DNA of 64,000 bases from a cf. Phormidesmis sp. LEGE 11477 (GCF_015207105.1 NZ_JADEXO010000012.1:20543-84542), one strand, 5' to 3'; numbered from the stretch's first letter, positions 28,411 through 38,407 are shown. The notes: generated from the letters alone by a model not told the origin. Program-made: numbers and translations.

Positions 28411-29832
28411 ATGGAGGGCAATCCTATCATCACCTCTAACCTGTCGATCAACGGCCAATCTGCTGAGTCTGCATCAGAGCCCGTATCAGAGTCTGTTATC
28501 GAGATTTGGGGCAATGCCAAGTTGAGTGGTCATATTCCGGTCAGCGGCGCAAAAAACTCTGCTTTAGTGGTGTTGGGTGGCACACTTCTATGCTCACAAA
28601 CCTGTCGTATTCGCAATATTCCTGACCTGATGGATATTGGTCGAATGGCTAGCGTCTTAGAAGCCCTTGGGCTCAAAGTAGATCGTGCTGGCGATACCTT
28701 AGATATTGACGGTAGCCATATCAGCCATTCCAAAGCGCCCTACGACATTGTTAGCAAGCTGCGTGCTAGCTTTTTTGTGATTGGTCCGTTGCTGGCTCGT
28801 TTAGGTGTCGCTCGCGTGCCGCTACCTGGCGGCTGTGCCATTGGCGCTCGTCCGGTTGCCCTTCACATTCGTGGACTGCAGGCGCTCGGCGCACATGTTC
28901 ATATGGATCACGGTGTCGTCCATGCTTATGTTCCGGGTGCTAGCGGCAAGCTTAAAGGGGCCAAAATCCACCTAGACTATCCCAGCGTCGGTGCGACAGA
29001 AACCTTGATGATGGCAGCGACACTAGCTGAAGGCGAAACGGTAATCGAGAATGCGGCGCAGGAGCCAGAAGTCGTCGATCTTGCTAATTTCTGCCGTGCT
29101 ATGGGGGCAAAGATTGCTGGTGCTGGGACAAACACAATCACAATCACGGGTGTGCCTAGCCTGCATGCTACCGACTACAGCATCATCCCAGACCGCATTG
29201 AAGCAGGCACTTTCTTAGTCGCTGGTGCCATCACTCGTTCAGAAATCACAGTCGGCCCTGTCGATCCAAACCACCTATCGCCGCTGCTATCGAAGCTAAA
29301 AGAAACCGGCTCCAAAATTGAGATCGAAGCTAATAACATTATTCGCATTTCTCCTGGGGAGCAGATTGCCCCGACAGATATTCAAACGCTGCCCTATCCA
29401 GGCTTTCCGACAGATATGCAGGCTCAGTTCATGGCGCTGCTGACCTTAGCGGCAGGTAACAGTATGGTCACAGAAACTGTGTTTGAAAACCGGCTGCAGC
29501 ATGTGGCTGAATTCAATCGGATGGGCGCAGATATCAAGGTCAAAGGTGACTGTGCGATCATTAGAGGGGTCTCTTATCTATCGGGCGCACCCGTGACGGG
29601 TAGCGATTTACGAGCTTCTGCTGCGCTGGCGATCGCCGGTCTAGCAGCCAAGGGTAAAACCACACTCTACGGATTACACCATCTAGATCGCGGCTACGAA
29701 AGATTTGAGGAGAAGCTCCGTAACGTTGGGGCGCGCTTACGACGCATCCCTGCTGCCGAAGCCGATACGGCTGCCCAGCCTACCCCTGAACCGTTAGCCG
29801 TTGCTAGTCCAGTCACCAGTACAGCCCGGTAG
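28411..29832 (+). CDS. murA: UDP-N-acetylglucosamine 1-carboxyvinyltransferase (MurA)
   Basis: First committed step of peptidoglycan synthesis, adding enolpyruvate to UDP-GlcNAc. The PEP-binding catalytic Cys142 lies in [12 protein letters not shown] and the substrate-binding AKNS in about 47-50. The 473-residue protein is longer than the usual ~420 because of about 28 non-conserved residues at the N-terminus and a Pro/Ala-rich tail of about 30 residues at the C-terminus. The true start may be downstream of the annotated ATG. Confidence 0.96.
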   Translation: MEGNPIITSNLSINGQSAESASEPVSESVIEIWGNAKLSGHIPVSGAKNSALVVLGGTLLCSQTCRIRNIPDLMDIGRMASVLEALGLKVDRAGDTLDIDGSHISHSKAPYDIVSKLRASFFVIGPLLARLGVARVPLPGGCAIGARPVALHIRGLQALGAHVHMDHGVVHAYVPGASGKLKGAKIHLDYPSVGATETLMMAATLAEGETVIENAAQEPEVVDLANFCRAMGAKIAGAGTNTITITGVPSLHATDYSIIPDRIEAGTFLVAGAITRSEITVGPVDPNHLSPLLSKLKETGSKIEIEANNIIRISPGEQIAPTDIQTLPYPGFPTDMQAQFMALLTLAAGNSMVTETVFENRLQHVAEFNRMGADIKVKGDCAIIRGVSYLSGAPVTGSDLRASAALAIAGLAAKGKTTLYGLHHLDRGYERFEEKLRNVGARLRRIPAAEADTAAQPTPEPLAVASPVTSTAR

Positions 29833-30061
29833 CCGCCAATATCGCAAAGTAAGTGCCATACAAGGGATGCCTTTTTGAGGTGGTCTTTCTTGAATAGCGG
29901 CTCTTGTAGGATCTGATCGTCTATTGACTCGACAGCTATCTACATAATGGCCATCGAATGGCTGATAATCGCTGATGCTGGGGAAATCGCTATACTAGCG
30001 GCAGACTCTAATATCAGCGATTTCTTAGTGCCTACAAAACCAGCCCTAAGCTTGACTTCAC

Positions 30062-30994
30062 ATGACTCTCTCTCAGTTTTCCTCCAAAGCTCGTCTACTT
30101 GGCCTCAACGCTAGTCATTTTCGCCATCCGCTCGATCAGCGAGCGACCGAGGCGCTTAAGCAGATACCGGGTATAGACATTGCTATTCGTAGCCTGCTAG
30201 GGCCTATGGGTGAACAGTTTTTCTATCTAGAAAATATTGCTGCAAGTGTACTGGTTGGACCTAAACAGCTCCCTGATATTTATCAACTATTGGTTGAAGC
30301 CTGCCAAATCTTGGATCTAGACGTTCCCCAGCTCTATATCAAACAGCACCCGGTTCCGAACGCCTACACCTTTGCGATGCGAGGCAGGCAACCTTTCATC
30401 GTTGTTCACACTTCCTTGGTTGAACTGCTCAATCCCGCAGAGCTTCAAGCTGTTATCGGCCACGAACTAGGCCATCTAAAATGCGACCACGGCGTTTATC
30501 TAACGCTAGCCAACTTGCTGACTTTGGCGACTAGTCAGCTCCCTTTTGGTGCAGTTTTGGTTCAAAACTGGCAGTCTAGGATCATGGAATGGGTTCGCTG
30601 CGCCGAGTTTACCTGCGATCGCGCTGCTCTACTCGCCACTCAAGATGCTCGAACCGTTGCCGCCGTGCTAATGAAGCTATCTGGGGGGTCACCGACGCTT
30701 TCACCGCAGCTCAATCTAGATGCTTTTCTGGCGCAGGCCGAATCGTATGATGCCATCAGTGATAACGAAATGGGTGAGCTGCTCAAACGAATGAAAACAG
30801 ATGAACTCAGTCATCCGGTACCTGTTTTGCGTGCTAGAGAAATCAATCGCTGGGCCACTACCCCTAACTACCAGTCGCTATTAGAGAACCGTCCTACCCT
30901 CAAGCGACGTTCTCAAGCAGGCCAAAGTACTCATAAAACTAGCGGCAAAACTAATAGTGAAGAGAGGCCGACAGGTAGCTGGATTAACTGGTGA
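30062..30994 (+). CDS. M48-family zinc metalloprotease
   Basis: A 310-residue peptidase with the zinc motif HELGH at 134-138 and a downstream CDRAALL motif (about 188-194) supplying the third ligand region. Hydrophobic segments flank the active site, so it is probably membrane associated like HtpX/Ste24-type proteins, but it lacks the four clear helices of HtpX. The C-terminal ~40 residues are polar and low in complexity. Similar proteins in cyanobacteria have no established substrate. Confidence 0.88.
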   Translation: MTLSQFSSKARLLGLNASHFRHPLDQRATEALKQIPGIDIAIRSLLGPMGEQFFYLENIAASVLVGPKQLPDIYQLLVEACQILDLDVPQLYIKQHPVPNAYTFAMRGRQPFIVVHTSLVELLNPAELQAVIGHELGHLKCDHGVYLTLANLLTLATSQLPFGAVLVQNWQSRIMEWVRCAEFTCDRAALLATQDARTVAAVLMKLSGGSPTLSPQLNLDAFLAQAESYDAISDNEMGELLKRMKTDELSHPVPVLRAREINRWATTPNYQSLLENRPTLKRRSQAGQSTHKTSGKTNSEERPTGSWINW

Positions 30995-31004
30995 ACGATT
31001 ACCT

Positions 31005-31345
31005 ACTTTTATAGCCTGATCACTTTGTCCACAAAGCACAAAGCTATGGCCCCGGCGCAAGCTTTGCAGCGCCAAACTCGCACACAGGCGATCGCCATTA
31101 CTACCATTGCCATCTAGGTTCACCCAGTGCTGCCGAATCTCACCCGGCACGTCCACCAGCCGCACGCCGTTATTAAAGATCACGCCGACAAAATCACGAA
31201 TCGCCTGCGAGAACTTGTCTGAGAAGTGCGATCGCAATACCCGAGATCCATACTCGCGATCGCTCTCCCCAGCCTCTTGAGCCAAATAAGCCCGTGTCTT
31301 CTTAGTGATCGCTACTAGCTCACGATCACGCTTTGCTTGAAGATG
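31005..31345 (-). pseudogene. Protein-coding fragment of unknown origin
   Basis: On the minus strand a frame without a good start encodes a protein-like sequence. It runs from AHLQAKRDRELVAI, just after a stop near 31346, through SHFSDKFSQAIRDFVGVIFNNG and PGEIRQHWVNLDGNG to LALQSLRRGHSFVLCGQ. It then runs into the antisense of the M48 gene. The composition looks like real protein, but neither end is natural. I cannot name a family. It is best explained as a gene remnant, overlapping the palindrome at 31280-31358. Confidence 0.35.
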
Positions 31346-31358
31346 AGCTTATTTGGCT
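31280..31358. repeat. Nested imperfect palindrome of about 79 bases
   Basis: Outer arms AGCCAAATAAGC (31280-31291) and its complement (31347-31358) are perfect over 12 bp. Inner arms GTGATCG (31305-31311) and CGATCAC (31323-31329) are also perfect, and the sequence between them pairs partly. The whole could fold into one long hairpin. Confidence 0.6.
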
Positions 31359-31625
31359 AAAAGATTGGAATGCTCAGCACAGGCTAGGGTTGGCTATTGA
31401 GTGAGTAGTGGTTTCCCTTGGTGCGATCGCAACTGTATCGATATAGAGGGTGCTATCCCCCACTGTGCCCACTCCTTACTCTCTCAAGCGTCACACAAAT
31501 TTTTTTGCTTTGTGGGATTCTAAGAATTGAATTTAGTAGAGTGTCTTGTGTGCAAGATAGCAATTTGAAAAATAGAAACTGACTAGCGTACTTGCACACG
31601 AGTTCTGTATACTGAGAAACCTATC
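31286..31625. other. Region between the gene fragment and tRNA-Leu(CAA)
   Basis: Apart from the palindrome and the fragment on its left, no gene is seen. The last 130 bases are AT-rich with a long T-run near 31501 and should hold the tRNA promoter. Confidence 0.35.
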
Positions 31626-31707
31626 GGGCAAGTGGCGGAATTGGTAGACGCACCACACTCAAAATGTGGCGACTTCGGTTGTGAGAGTTCGAGTCTCTCC
31701 TTGCCCA
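31626..31707 (+). tRNA. tRNA-Leu (anticodon CAA)
   Basis: Acceptor GGGCAAG (31626-31632) pairs perfectly with CTTGCCC (31700-31706). The D-arm is GGCGGAATTGGTAGACGC, the anticodon stem CCACA/TGTGG encloses loop CTCAAAA with anticodon CAA, a short class II variable arm follows, and the T-arm is GAGAGTTCGAGTCTCTC. Discriminator A is at 31707. Confidence 0.95.
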
Positions 31708-31852
31708 TACTAAGACGTGCTTACATGAATGCGTTTGTTAAAAGCGCAATTGGTGAAAGTGCAAACAAACGGTACAAGGAACAAAGAGAAGGGAGACTAT
31801 CTAGTCCCTCCTTGTCGGCTAGGTTTTTGCTAGCTGATAGACTTCTGCTACG

Positions 31853-32455
31853 GTGAGCTTTCTTTCACCGCTCGCTGACTTCCTTCGTTTCGCGCCCAAT
31901 AAATCTGCTAGTGAGTGTGTGATTTTAAAACTAGTCTGGGCACGATACTATCAGACACTTTGTGAAGGTTCAGGGGGTCCGTTGACAAGAAAATTACAGT
32001 ACAGCCAATCATCTGTCGAGGCTGCCCGCTACTATGTGCGACTCAAGACCCACAATAGTAACAGTCTGTTTGAGCTGGAAAAGTCCTCTACGCAGGCCCC
32101 CCTACCTCATTCGCTCGCTAAGATTGTGGCAGACGAGCTGCGTCAAGTAGAGACTAATTACAAAGGAATTACGCTCGATCAGTGGATACTAGAGCCAGAC
32201 TCGTTACACGCTCTAGTTTCGTTAAAGTCCACGCATACAAAGCAAACAGATCAAAGCCGTAAGCCAGCTATGTTAAGTGCTTTTGTCGCTGGGCTAAAAG
32301 CAGCCACCGCCAAAAGGATTAACCTCATTCGCAATGAACCTGGTTCTCCTGTCTGGCAAAGAAGCTATAAAGAACAGCGTATAGAAGACGATAGGATGCT
32401 TTTTCGCTTACGCAAAAAGCTGGATGATTCAACTAGAGCGCTTTGCTCTAGCTGA
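31853..32455 (+). pseudogene. Decayed REP-associated tyrosine transposase-like (RAYT/Y1_Tnp) gene
   Basis: From about residue 48 the 200-residue product follows the RAYT layout: an ARYYVRLKTHN strand like YFVTICTHN, IVADELRQ, a LDQWILEP strand, LSAFVAGLKAATAKRIN and SPVWQRSYKEQRI. The catalytic HUH-type motif, normally NHVH in MPNHVHGI, is replaced by DSLH (116-119), so the first metal-binding His is lost. The C-terminal IRDNP-like block is also eroded. The first ~45 residues are not RAYT-like and may be read-in sequence. It lies 145 bases after tRNA-Leu. It is either a dead transposase or a domesticated derivative. Confidence 0.65.
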
Positions 32456-32483
32456 CCTCCATCGCCTTCACAGCATTAGTGGG

Positions 32484-33194
32484 CTAAGCGAGATCGAGCA
32501 GTCCTGCTGGGGGCGTAATCTCTACATGGCCCGAGGCAACGTCAACAACAGGCACAATATCTTTAACAAAAGGGATTAGCAACGTCTTAGGTCGCTTTTT
32601 CTTCTGTGCTCTTTTGGCCTTGCGACGCAACTTCTGCGCGGCCTTGGCTCGTAGCGATGGGTGATTCTCGGATTCGGATGAAGATACTGTTGCTGCTTCT
32701 GGTGCGGGATCTTCTTGGCTTTTCTTTTGATTGGGCTCGTTTGAAGAGGGCACATCCTCTATTGGCAGCGAGACTTCTAGCAAATCATGTCCGGTCGTGA
32801 AGACATTGGTGATGGTGCCTATTGCGGTTTGGTTCGACTGCAAAACTACGCTTAGGCCGATTAAATCATCGACGTGAAACTCGCCTGGATCTAGCGGTAG
32901 GCGATCGCCCGCTGGCACCATTAGCTTTGACCCTCGCAGATCTTCTGCCTGATCGCGAAAGTCGAAGCCTGCTAGCTTGACTAAATAAGTATTTTTTCCT
33001 TCGAGGTAGCGACCGCTCGTCAGCTTGACGGCTGTGGGCTGAGCACCTGGCTTCTCAAGCCATCGCTCTCCTGGTTCTACAAAGCGTTCAGGAAAATCAC
33101 TTTCTGGATAGACTTTGACATACCCGTTGAGGCCATGAGCACCTACAATGCGGCCAATGAGTAACCAGTCTTTATCTGTCACGCTATTCACCAT
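32484..33194 (-). CDS. rimM: Ribosome maturation factor RimM
   Basis: Binds S19 and helps 16S rRNA processing of the 30S head. The N-terminal domain begins WLLIGRIVGAHGLNGYVKVYP (about 10-30), and the C-terminal PRC-barrel contains DLIGLSVV and ends in LLIPFVKDIVPVVD. Between the last strands lies an insertion of about 50 residues rich in Pro/Glu/Ser and then Lys/Arg (about 150-200), which makes the protein 236 residues instead of about 170-180. Confidence 0.94.
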   Translation of the reverse strand: MVNSVTDKDWLLIGRIVGAHGLNGYVKVYPESDFPERFVEPGERWLEKPGAQPTAVKLTSGRYLEGKNTYLVKLAGFDFRDQAEDLRGSKLMVPAGDRLPLDPGEFHVDDLIGLSVVLQSNQTAIGTITNVFTTGHDLLEVSLPIEDVPSSNEPNQKKSQEDPAPEAATVSSSESENHPSLRAKAAQKLRRKAKRAQKKKRPKTLLIPFVKDIVPVVDVASGHVEITPPAGLLDLA

Positions 33195-33274
33195 TTGTTA
33201 GTAAGCAACTCCTTCCTCCGCGCCTAAAAGTGACTCTCTAGAAGATCTTCTTAAAACAGGCTCCAAAAGAGTTT

Positions 33275-34588
33275 TTAGATCGCCGCGATCGCAGCTGACT
33301 TAGCGGTATACACCCGATCAGTCAGCGCTGCCAAATGATTGATGGCAGTGACAATCTGGTCTTCGGTGGCTGTTAGACTCAGTCGGAAGCACTGGCGCAT
33401 GTGCGGCCAATCTTCACCATTGAGACTGGCTTTTAGTCCTGGGAAGAAGGGGCTGCCCGGCACGATGATAACGCCGTAGTGCTTGAGCTCGTTGTAAAAT
33501 TCCCAGTCGCTCACGGGCAGATTATCAAACCACAGCCAGGCGAAGATCGCACCTTCACCTCGATGCAATCGCCAAGGCACTTCGCTAGGCATCTTAGTGG
33601 TCAAGGTCTCTTCTAGAACGTCAAACTTGCTGCGGTAGTGAGGCCGAATGGTGTTTTTGGCGATATCGGCCAGTGCGCCGCTGCGGATGGCCCGAGCTGC
33701 GATCGCCTGACCATAGCGACTAGAGTGAATACACAGGTTAGTCTGAAAAGATTCCAAAATTTGAATGATGCGCTCATCTCCAATTGCTATACCTACGCGC
33801 TCACCCGGTAACCCAGCTTTTGACAGACTTAGACAGTGAACGATATTAGCGCCAAAAATCGGCGTCATTTCAGTAAAGTTCAGCGCCGGAAATGGCGGCG
33901 CATAGGCCGAGTCAACAAAGACAGGCACGTCGAAAGGCGCTGCTAGATCGGCAATCTGCTGCACCTCATCACCTGTGAGAACGTTCCCGGTCGGATTGCA
34001 GGGGCGAGAGAAGAGGACAAACCCAGTGTTTTCGTTGACCTCTAACTGATCAAAATCGGGACGGTACTTGAACGAATGAGCGTCTTTACCTAGCTCTATA
34101 GAAGGCCGATAGGCTTTGACTGCCTCAGGGTATAGCGTGACGCCGCCGTAGCCAGTGTAGTCAGGGCTCAGCGGGAGAACGATGTCTTTGAGCTGTCCGT
34201 TAGAGCTGTAGCCACCCAAGGCATTAGCTGCTAGGAAATAAAGGTTTTGACTGCCAGGGGTGATCAGAATATTGCGCGAAGTCAGATGCAGTCCGTAGCG
34301 CTGGTTGAAATCGTCTCGAATAGCCTCAATTAGAGGTTCGTAGCCTTGGCTAGCACCGTAGCGACAAACCACCTCACCGTACTCGCTGCTGGCTAGCAAA
34401 TCCTTGGTGCAATCACGCCATAGCTGCTCAACTTCTAGCAAAATAACAGGGTTACCGGCGCTGAGGTTAATGAACTCTTTTCCCGATCCCTTACTGGAAT
34501 TGAGGGTTTCGATGATGTCTTTCATAATTGCCCGCACCCCGGTTAGGTGAGACATGCGATCGCCAAACTGGGTAAGAGCAAAAGTCAT
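33275..34588 (-). CDS. avtA: Valine-pyruvate aminotransferase (AvtA-type)
   Basis: A 437-residue fold-type I PLP aminotransferase. The PLP-lysine lies in SLSKAGLPGERVG, and the substrate-binding Asn and Asp contexts are RPCNPTGNVLT and VDSAYAPPFP. Overall sequence follows the AvtA group, which interconverts valine/2-oxoisovalerate with alanine/pyruvate. Specificity is inferred from family resemblance. It is transcribed leftward toward rimM, with an 80-base gap. Confidence 0.85.
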   Translation of the reverse strand: MTFALTQFGDRMSHLTGVRAIMKDIIETLNSSKGSGKEFINLSAGNPVILLEVEQLWRDCTKDLLASSEYGEVVCRYGASQGYEPLIEAIRDDFNQRYGLHLTSRNILITPGSQNLYFLAANALGGYSSNGQLKDIVLPLSPDYTGYGGVTLYPEAVKAYRPSIELGKDAHSFKYRPDFDQLEVNENTGFVLFSRPCNPTGNVLTGDEVQQIADLAAPFDVPVFVDSAYAPPFPALNFTEMTPIFGANIVHCLSLSKAGLPGERVGIAIGDERIIQILESFQTNLCIHSSRYGQAIAARAIRSGALADIAKNTIRPHYRSKFDVLEETLTTKMPSEVPWRLHRGEGAIFAWLWFDNLPVSDWEFYNELKHYGVIIVPGSPFFPGLKASLNGEDWPHMRQCFRLSLTATEDQIVTAINHLAALTDRVYTAKSAAIAAI

Positions 34589-35175
34589 AGGTACGTTAGA
34601 AGAAAGAGGAGTAGCCGCCTGATAGAAAATCTTTCTACGCAGCTTATGCGATTCAATATAATACCCTTATTTATTAGGACAAGGCAGTGTAGGTTGATAT
34701 TTGCGTAGCAAGCGCTGCACGATCCGCCTTGTGATCCGAAGCTCATCAACCGTTGTTAGCAGTATCCGGTGCTGCTCGTAATGACAACCGTCGATGCTAG
34801 TAGCCTTTAACAGCAGCTTATCGGATGCAACTGCTGCTGAGTAGATCTACGCGACACATGGCTAAAGTGAGATGTTTTAGAGTAAGAATCCTTCGGGTGC
34901 AAGTGTTTTATTTGAAAGCCGTGACTATCTGAATCTCTTAATTTCTAATCTTGTGACAAAGACTTTTTGAATGCTTGAAACCATGGAGTCTGACTGCTGT
35001 GCTTACCAATCGAGGAAATTAGAGAAAATTTTCTCGACTAGTCGACAATCTGTTGCTCTAAAGGGTTTACTCTCTAGAGAGCTCTGTATTTTGTATTGAG
35101 AGACACTTTGTCTAGAGTTCACCCTAACGAATGTACTCGTGAGCTCCGCTGGCTTTCCCCTTCACTTCGACCATT
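34589..35175. other. Intergenic region upstream of glgP
   Basis: The 587 bases between divergent avtA and glgP hold no supported gene. A CAGCAG/CTGCTG palindrome lies around 34812-34842. The AT-rich part from about 34900 to 35100 is the likely glgP promoter and leader region. Confidence 0.4.
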
Positions 35176-37374
35176 ATGAACGCGATCAATCAACTAAGCG
35201 CCAAACTACCTAATCCCGTCAGGCGTTTGGCCGATTTTGCCTATAACTACTGGTGGAGCTGGACGCCGGAGAGAATATCGCTGTTCAGCTCTATTGATCC
35301 GGGTCTGTGGCAGCAGTGCAACCACAATCCGGTGAGCCTGTTAAATAAGGTTTCTCACGATCGGCTTTGGCAGATAGCTGAAGATCCTAAGTACTTAACG
35401 CGGCTAGAAAAGCTGGCCGCGCAGCTAGATCACTATCTGAGCGCCGAAGGAACCTGGGCAAGCCGCGAAGTTCCCGAAGTCTCTGGCGACCATCCGGTAG
35501 CATATTTTTGTATAGAATTTGGCGTGCATGAATCGCTGCCTATCTACTGTGGCGGGCTAGGCGTATTAGCCGGAGACTATCTGAAGTCGGCGTCGGATCT
35601 AGGCATGCCGGCAGTAGGCGTGGGATTGCTGTATAAACAGGGATATTTTCAGCAGAAGCTCAATCGTAGCGGCTGGCAGGAGGCAAACTATGTCGATAAC
35701 GATATTGAAAATCTGCCGCTGTTGGCAGTCTGCAATGAATTTGGCCAGCCGATTACGGTGAAGGTAGCGATTGGTAAGCGCTCGGTCAAAGCGCGGGTGT
35801 GGAAAACGCAGCTGGGTCGAAGCACGCTGTACCTGCTAGATAGCGATTTGATGGAGAATGACGAACGCGATCGCGAGCTAACAGGTCACCTATATAATGG
35901 CGATCCTGCTGTACAGCTAGGTCAGGCAATGCTGTTGGGTATTGGCGGCGTCAGAGCGTTGCAGGCTTTGGGCATAGAGCCGGTGCTATATCATCTCAAC
36001 GAGGTGCATCCAGCGTTTGCGCTGCTAGAGATCGCCAGGCAAGCCCGCGAAGAAACTGGACTAGAGTTTGAACAATTGCAGCAGGTGGTCCGCGATCGCG
36101 CCCGGTTTACCACTCATACCCCAGTTCCTTTTGGCAATACTTTTCCGGCTAGCGACATCAGCGAGGCCCTTGCTGCCTACATGCAAAACACTGGCGTATC
36201 TTCTAGTCAAATTTTGGCGCTCGGACAGCTAGGCAAAGAAGATGACCAGTTTAGCTTAACCAGAATGGCCCTGCGACTGACGCAGTTAGCCAATGGCGTC
36301 AGCGAACGGCACGGCCACACGTCTCGTCAGCTATGGCGCGATCTCTATCCTCAGCAGCCCGTAGAAGCGGTGCCTATCAGCCATATTACAAACGGTGTCC
36401 ATGTTCGTAGCTGGGTAGCGCCTTTGATCGGGGATCTATTTGATAAATATGTCGGGCCTGAATGGGCTCAGTCGCTGACCCGCGCTGACCAGTGGAAGCG
36501 AGTAGAAACGATTCCTAATGCTCAGCTCTGGCATCGGCACAGCATTTTGAAGGCGAGATTGATTGCCTATACGCGCGATCGCATTCTTCAGTCTCGTTTG
36601 GCCAGAGGTGAAGCCCAAGACGATATCAATGCGGTGGCGCGTCTGCTTGATCCTAATATATTGACGGTAGGCGTCGCTCGTCGATTCAGCGTTTACAAAC
36701 GCAGCGATTTGCTGTTTCGAGATCTGCATCATCTTACTCAGATCGTGGCTCATCCGAAACGCCCGGTTCAGATTATCTTTGCTGGCAAGGCCCATCCTGA
36801 CGACGATGGCGGCAAGCGGATTATTCAGCGGATCATGGAATGGAGCCGCCACCCTGACTTACGCGATCGCATTGCCTTTATTGAAAATTACGATCTCTAC
36901 ACCAGTAAGCTCATGGTGCAAGGCGTTGATCTGTGGCTAAGCACGGCTAGGCGAACGCTAGAAGCCTCAGGCATCGGCGGTCAAAAAGTTGCCCTCAATG
37001 GAGGCTTGAATCTGGGGGTGCTAGACGGCTGGTGGTGTGAGGGCTATCGACCTGGCATCAATGGCTGGGCGATCGGGGATGCGGCGATCGCTAGTCTAGG
37101 CAACACCCCCGAATCCGATAGCTACGCCCAAGATGCCCAAGATGCTAGAGATGCAGAAGTAATTTACAACTTGCTAGAGCGTGATATTGCTAGGCTGTAT
37201 TACAAGCGTGATCACAGCGGCATTTCTCCCGGCTGGCTGCGGATGATGAAAGCTTCAATCAGCAGCATCGCGCCATTTTTCAACACCGATCGGATGGTCG
37301 CGCAATACGTAGACCAGCAATATTTTCCCCATACCGATGTCAAGACCGAACCCGTTGCGGCCCTAGTCTCGTAA
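35176..37374 (+). CDS. glgP: Alpha-glucan (glycogen) phosphorylase, short DUF3417 type
   Basis: Releases glucose-1-phosphate from glycogen. The 732-residue protein starts with the DUF3417 region (LADFAYNYWWSWTPE, about 18-32) typical of the short bacterial and archaeal phosphorylases. It contains FCIEFGVHESLPIYCGGLGVLAGD (about 110-133) and ends with the PLP-site motif EASGIGGQKVALNGGLNLGVLDGWW. The PLP lysine in QKVALNG is present. It is followed after 77 bases by the Tab2-like gene. Confidence 0.95.
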   Translation: MNAINQLSAKLPNPVRRLADFAYNYWWSWTPERISLFSSIDPGLWQQCNHNPVSLLNKVSHDRLWQIAEDPKYLTRLEKLAAQLDHYLSAEGTWASREVPEVSGDHPVAYFCIEFGVHESLPIYCGGLGVLAGDYLKSASDLGMPAVGVGLLYKQGYFQQKLNRSGWQEANYVDNDIENLPLLAVCNEFGQPITVKVAIGKRSVKARVWKTQLGRSTLYLLDSDLMENDERDRELTGHLYNGDPAVQLGQAMLLGIGGVRALQALGIEPVLYHLNEVHPAFALLEIARQAREETGLEFEQLQQVVRDRARFTTHTPVPFGNTFPASDISEALAAYMQNTGVSSSQILALGQLGKEDDQFSLTRMALRLTQLANGVSERHGHTSRQLWRDLYPQQPVEAVPISHITNGVHVRSWVAPLIGDLFDKYVGPEWAQSLTRADQWKRVETIPNAQLWHRHSILKARLIAYTRDRILQSRLARGEAQDDINAVARLLDPNILTVGVARRFSVYKRSDLLFRDLHHLTQIVAHPKRPVQIIFAGKAHPDDDGGKRIIQRIMEWSRHPDLRDRIAFIENYDLYTSKLMVQGVDLWLSTARRTLEASGIGGQKVALNGGLNLGVLDGWWCEGYRPGINGWAIGDAAIASLGNTPESDSYAQDAQDARDAEVIYNLLERDIARLYYKRDHSGISPGWLRMMKASISSIAPFFNTDRMVAQYVDQQYFPHTDVKTEPVAALVS

Positions 37375-37451
37375 GCGAAAAGCGATCCTAAGCAAAAACC
37401 CATCGTGAATAAAAGACGATCGGTTATCTGTCTCTTCCATATACCTCTTCC

Positions 37452-38321
37452 ATGCCTTGGCAACTCGACTTCTATCGCCGTCCGCTAAAAGACAGTCAGG
37501 GTAGCCCGCTCTGGGAGCTGCTGATCTGCGACGAAACGCTGAGCTTTACCTATGGTGAGTTTTGCGCGCAGAGCCAGGCAAATGCGCCTTGGCTACGACG
37601 GCAGCTAGAGATTGCTAAAGGCCATGCTGGCAGTTGGCCTAGCCACATAGAGATCTTTCGCCCGCAGGCTGTCAGCATTGTCGAAGTTGCCTGCCGCGAT
37701 CTGCCAGTTGACGTCTGGCCCAAACGCGACGTGCCTGTTCTTAAACAGTGGCTACAGCAGCGAGCCGCTTGGTATCCAAATCTAGACGGCTACACCAAAG
37801 AGGCTTATGAACCCATCGCGCTAGAACGCCCCGCGCCAGTTCCGGTTGCCGACCATTTGATGGGTGAAGGGTGGCAGTTTGCCGCCATCAGCATAGAAGA
37901 GCTGCAAAGGTTGAGCTACGAGCCCATTCCAATTCAATCGGTTGCCCCCGAGCTGATGCCCATCCACTTGGGTCTGCCTAGCACATTACTGATTCCAGGC
38001 GTCGTGATCGACGGCGGCAGGCAGTCGATGATGCTGGCCCAGTGGCTACAGTCGGCAGATCCGGTGATGCTGCAATATATTGCAGGCGTTCCAGATGGGC
38101 TACTGCTAGAAGCAGGATTAATCGATCGATGGATTCTGGCAACGTTTGAAGACGAAGCTGTGGCGGCGGCGGCTCGAACGTTCACAGAACGAAAAATTGC
38201 GGCCAATGGACTTCACTTTTTACTAGTGCGGCCAGACGACTCGGGGCTAACCTATACCGGACTGTGGCTTTTGCAGTCATCGTCGGGCAAGCGTGTGCAA
38301 AGATCTAGCGGTGAGTCATAG
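37452..38321 (+). CDS. Tab2/Atab2-family RNA-binding protein
   Basis: The 289-residue protein begins WQLDFYRRPLKD and carries the Tab2 (DUF1092) blocks WELLICD, VEIFRPQAVSIVEVACRDLPVDVWPKRD-like sequence (about 77-98) and a C-terminal LDRWILATFEDEAVAAAARTF region. Plant and algal Tab2/Atab2 bind psaB or other photosystem mRNAs and help translation. A similar role in cyanobacteria is inferred. Confidence 0.92.
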   Translation: MPWQLDFYRRPLKDSQGSPLWELLICDETLSFTYGEFCAQSQANAPWLRRQLEIAKGHAGSWPSHIEIFRPQAVSIVEVACRDLPVDVWPKRDVPVLKQWLQQRAAWYPNLDGYTKEAYEPIALERPAPVPVADHLMGEGWQFAAISIEELQRLSYEPIPIQSVAPELMPIHLGLPSTLLIPGVVIDGGRQSMMLAQWLQSADPVMLQYIAGVPDGLLLEAGLIDRWILATFEDEAVAAAARTFTERKIAANGLHFLLVRPDDSGLTYTGLWLLQSSSGKRVQRSSGES

Positions 38322-38327
38322 CTTGGT

Positions 38328-38379
38328 TTCTAGCCCCGACTTCTAGCCCCGACTTCTAGCCCCGACTCCCAGCCCCGTC
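38328..38379. repeat. 13-bp tandem repeat after the Tab2-like gene
   Basis: Four consecutive 13-base units lie at 38328-38340, 38341-38353, 38354-38366 and 38367-38379. The first three are identical (TTCTAGCCCCGAC) and the fourth has a few changes. The array begins 7 bases after the stop codon, between two convergent genes. Confidence 0.9.
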
Positions 38380-38407
38380 TCATAGAGCAAACCCCGGATA
38401 AGACTCC

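Noticed and set aside
31632..31856. 74-codon open frame on the plus strand
   Set aside because: Its first part is the tRNA-Leu(CAA) gene read as protein, and the rest is unremarkable.
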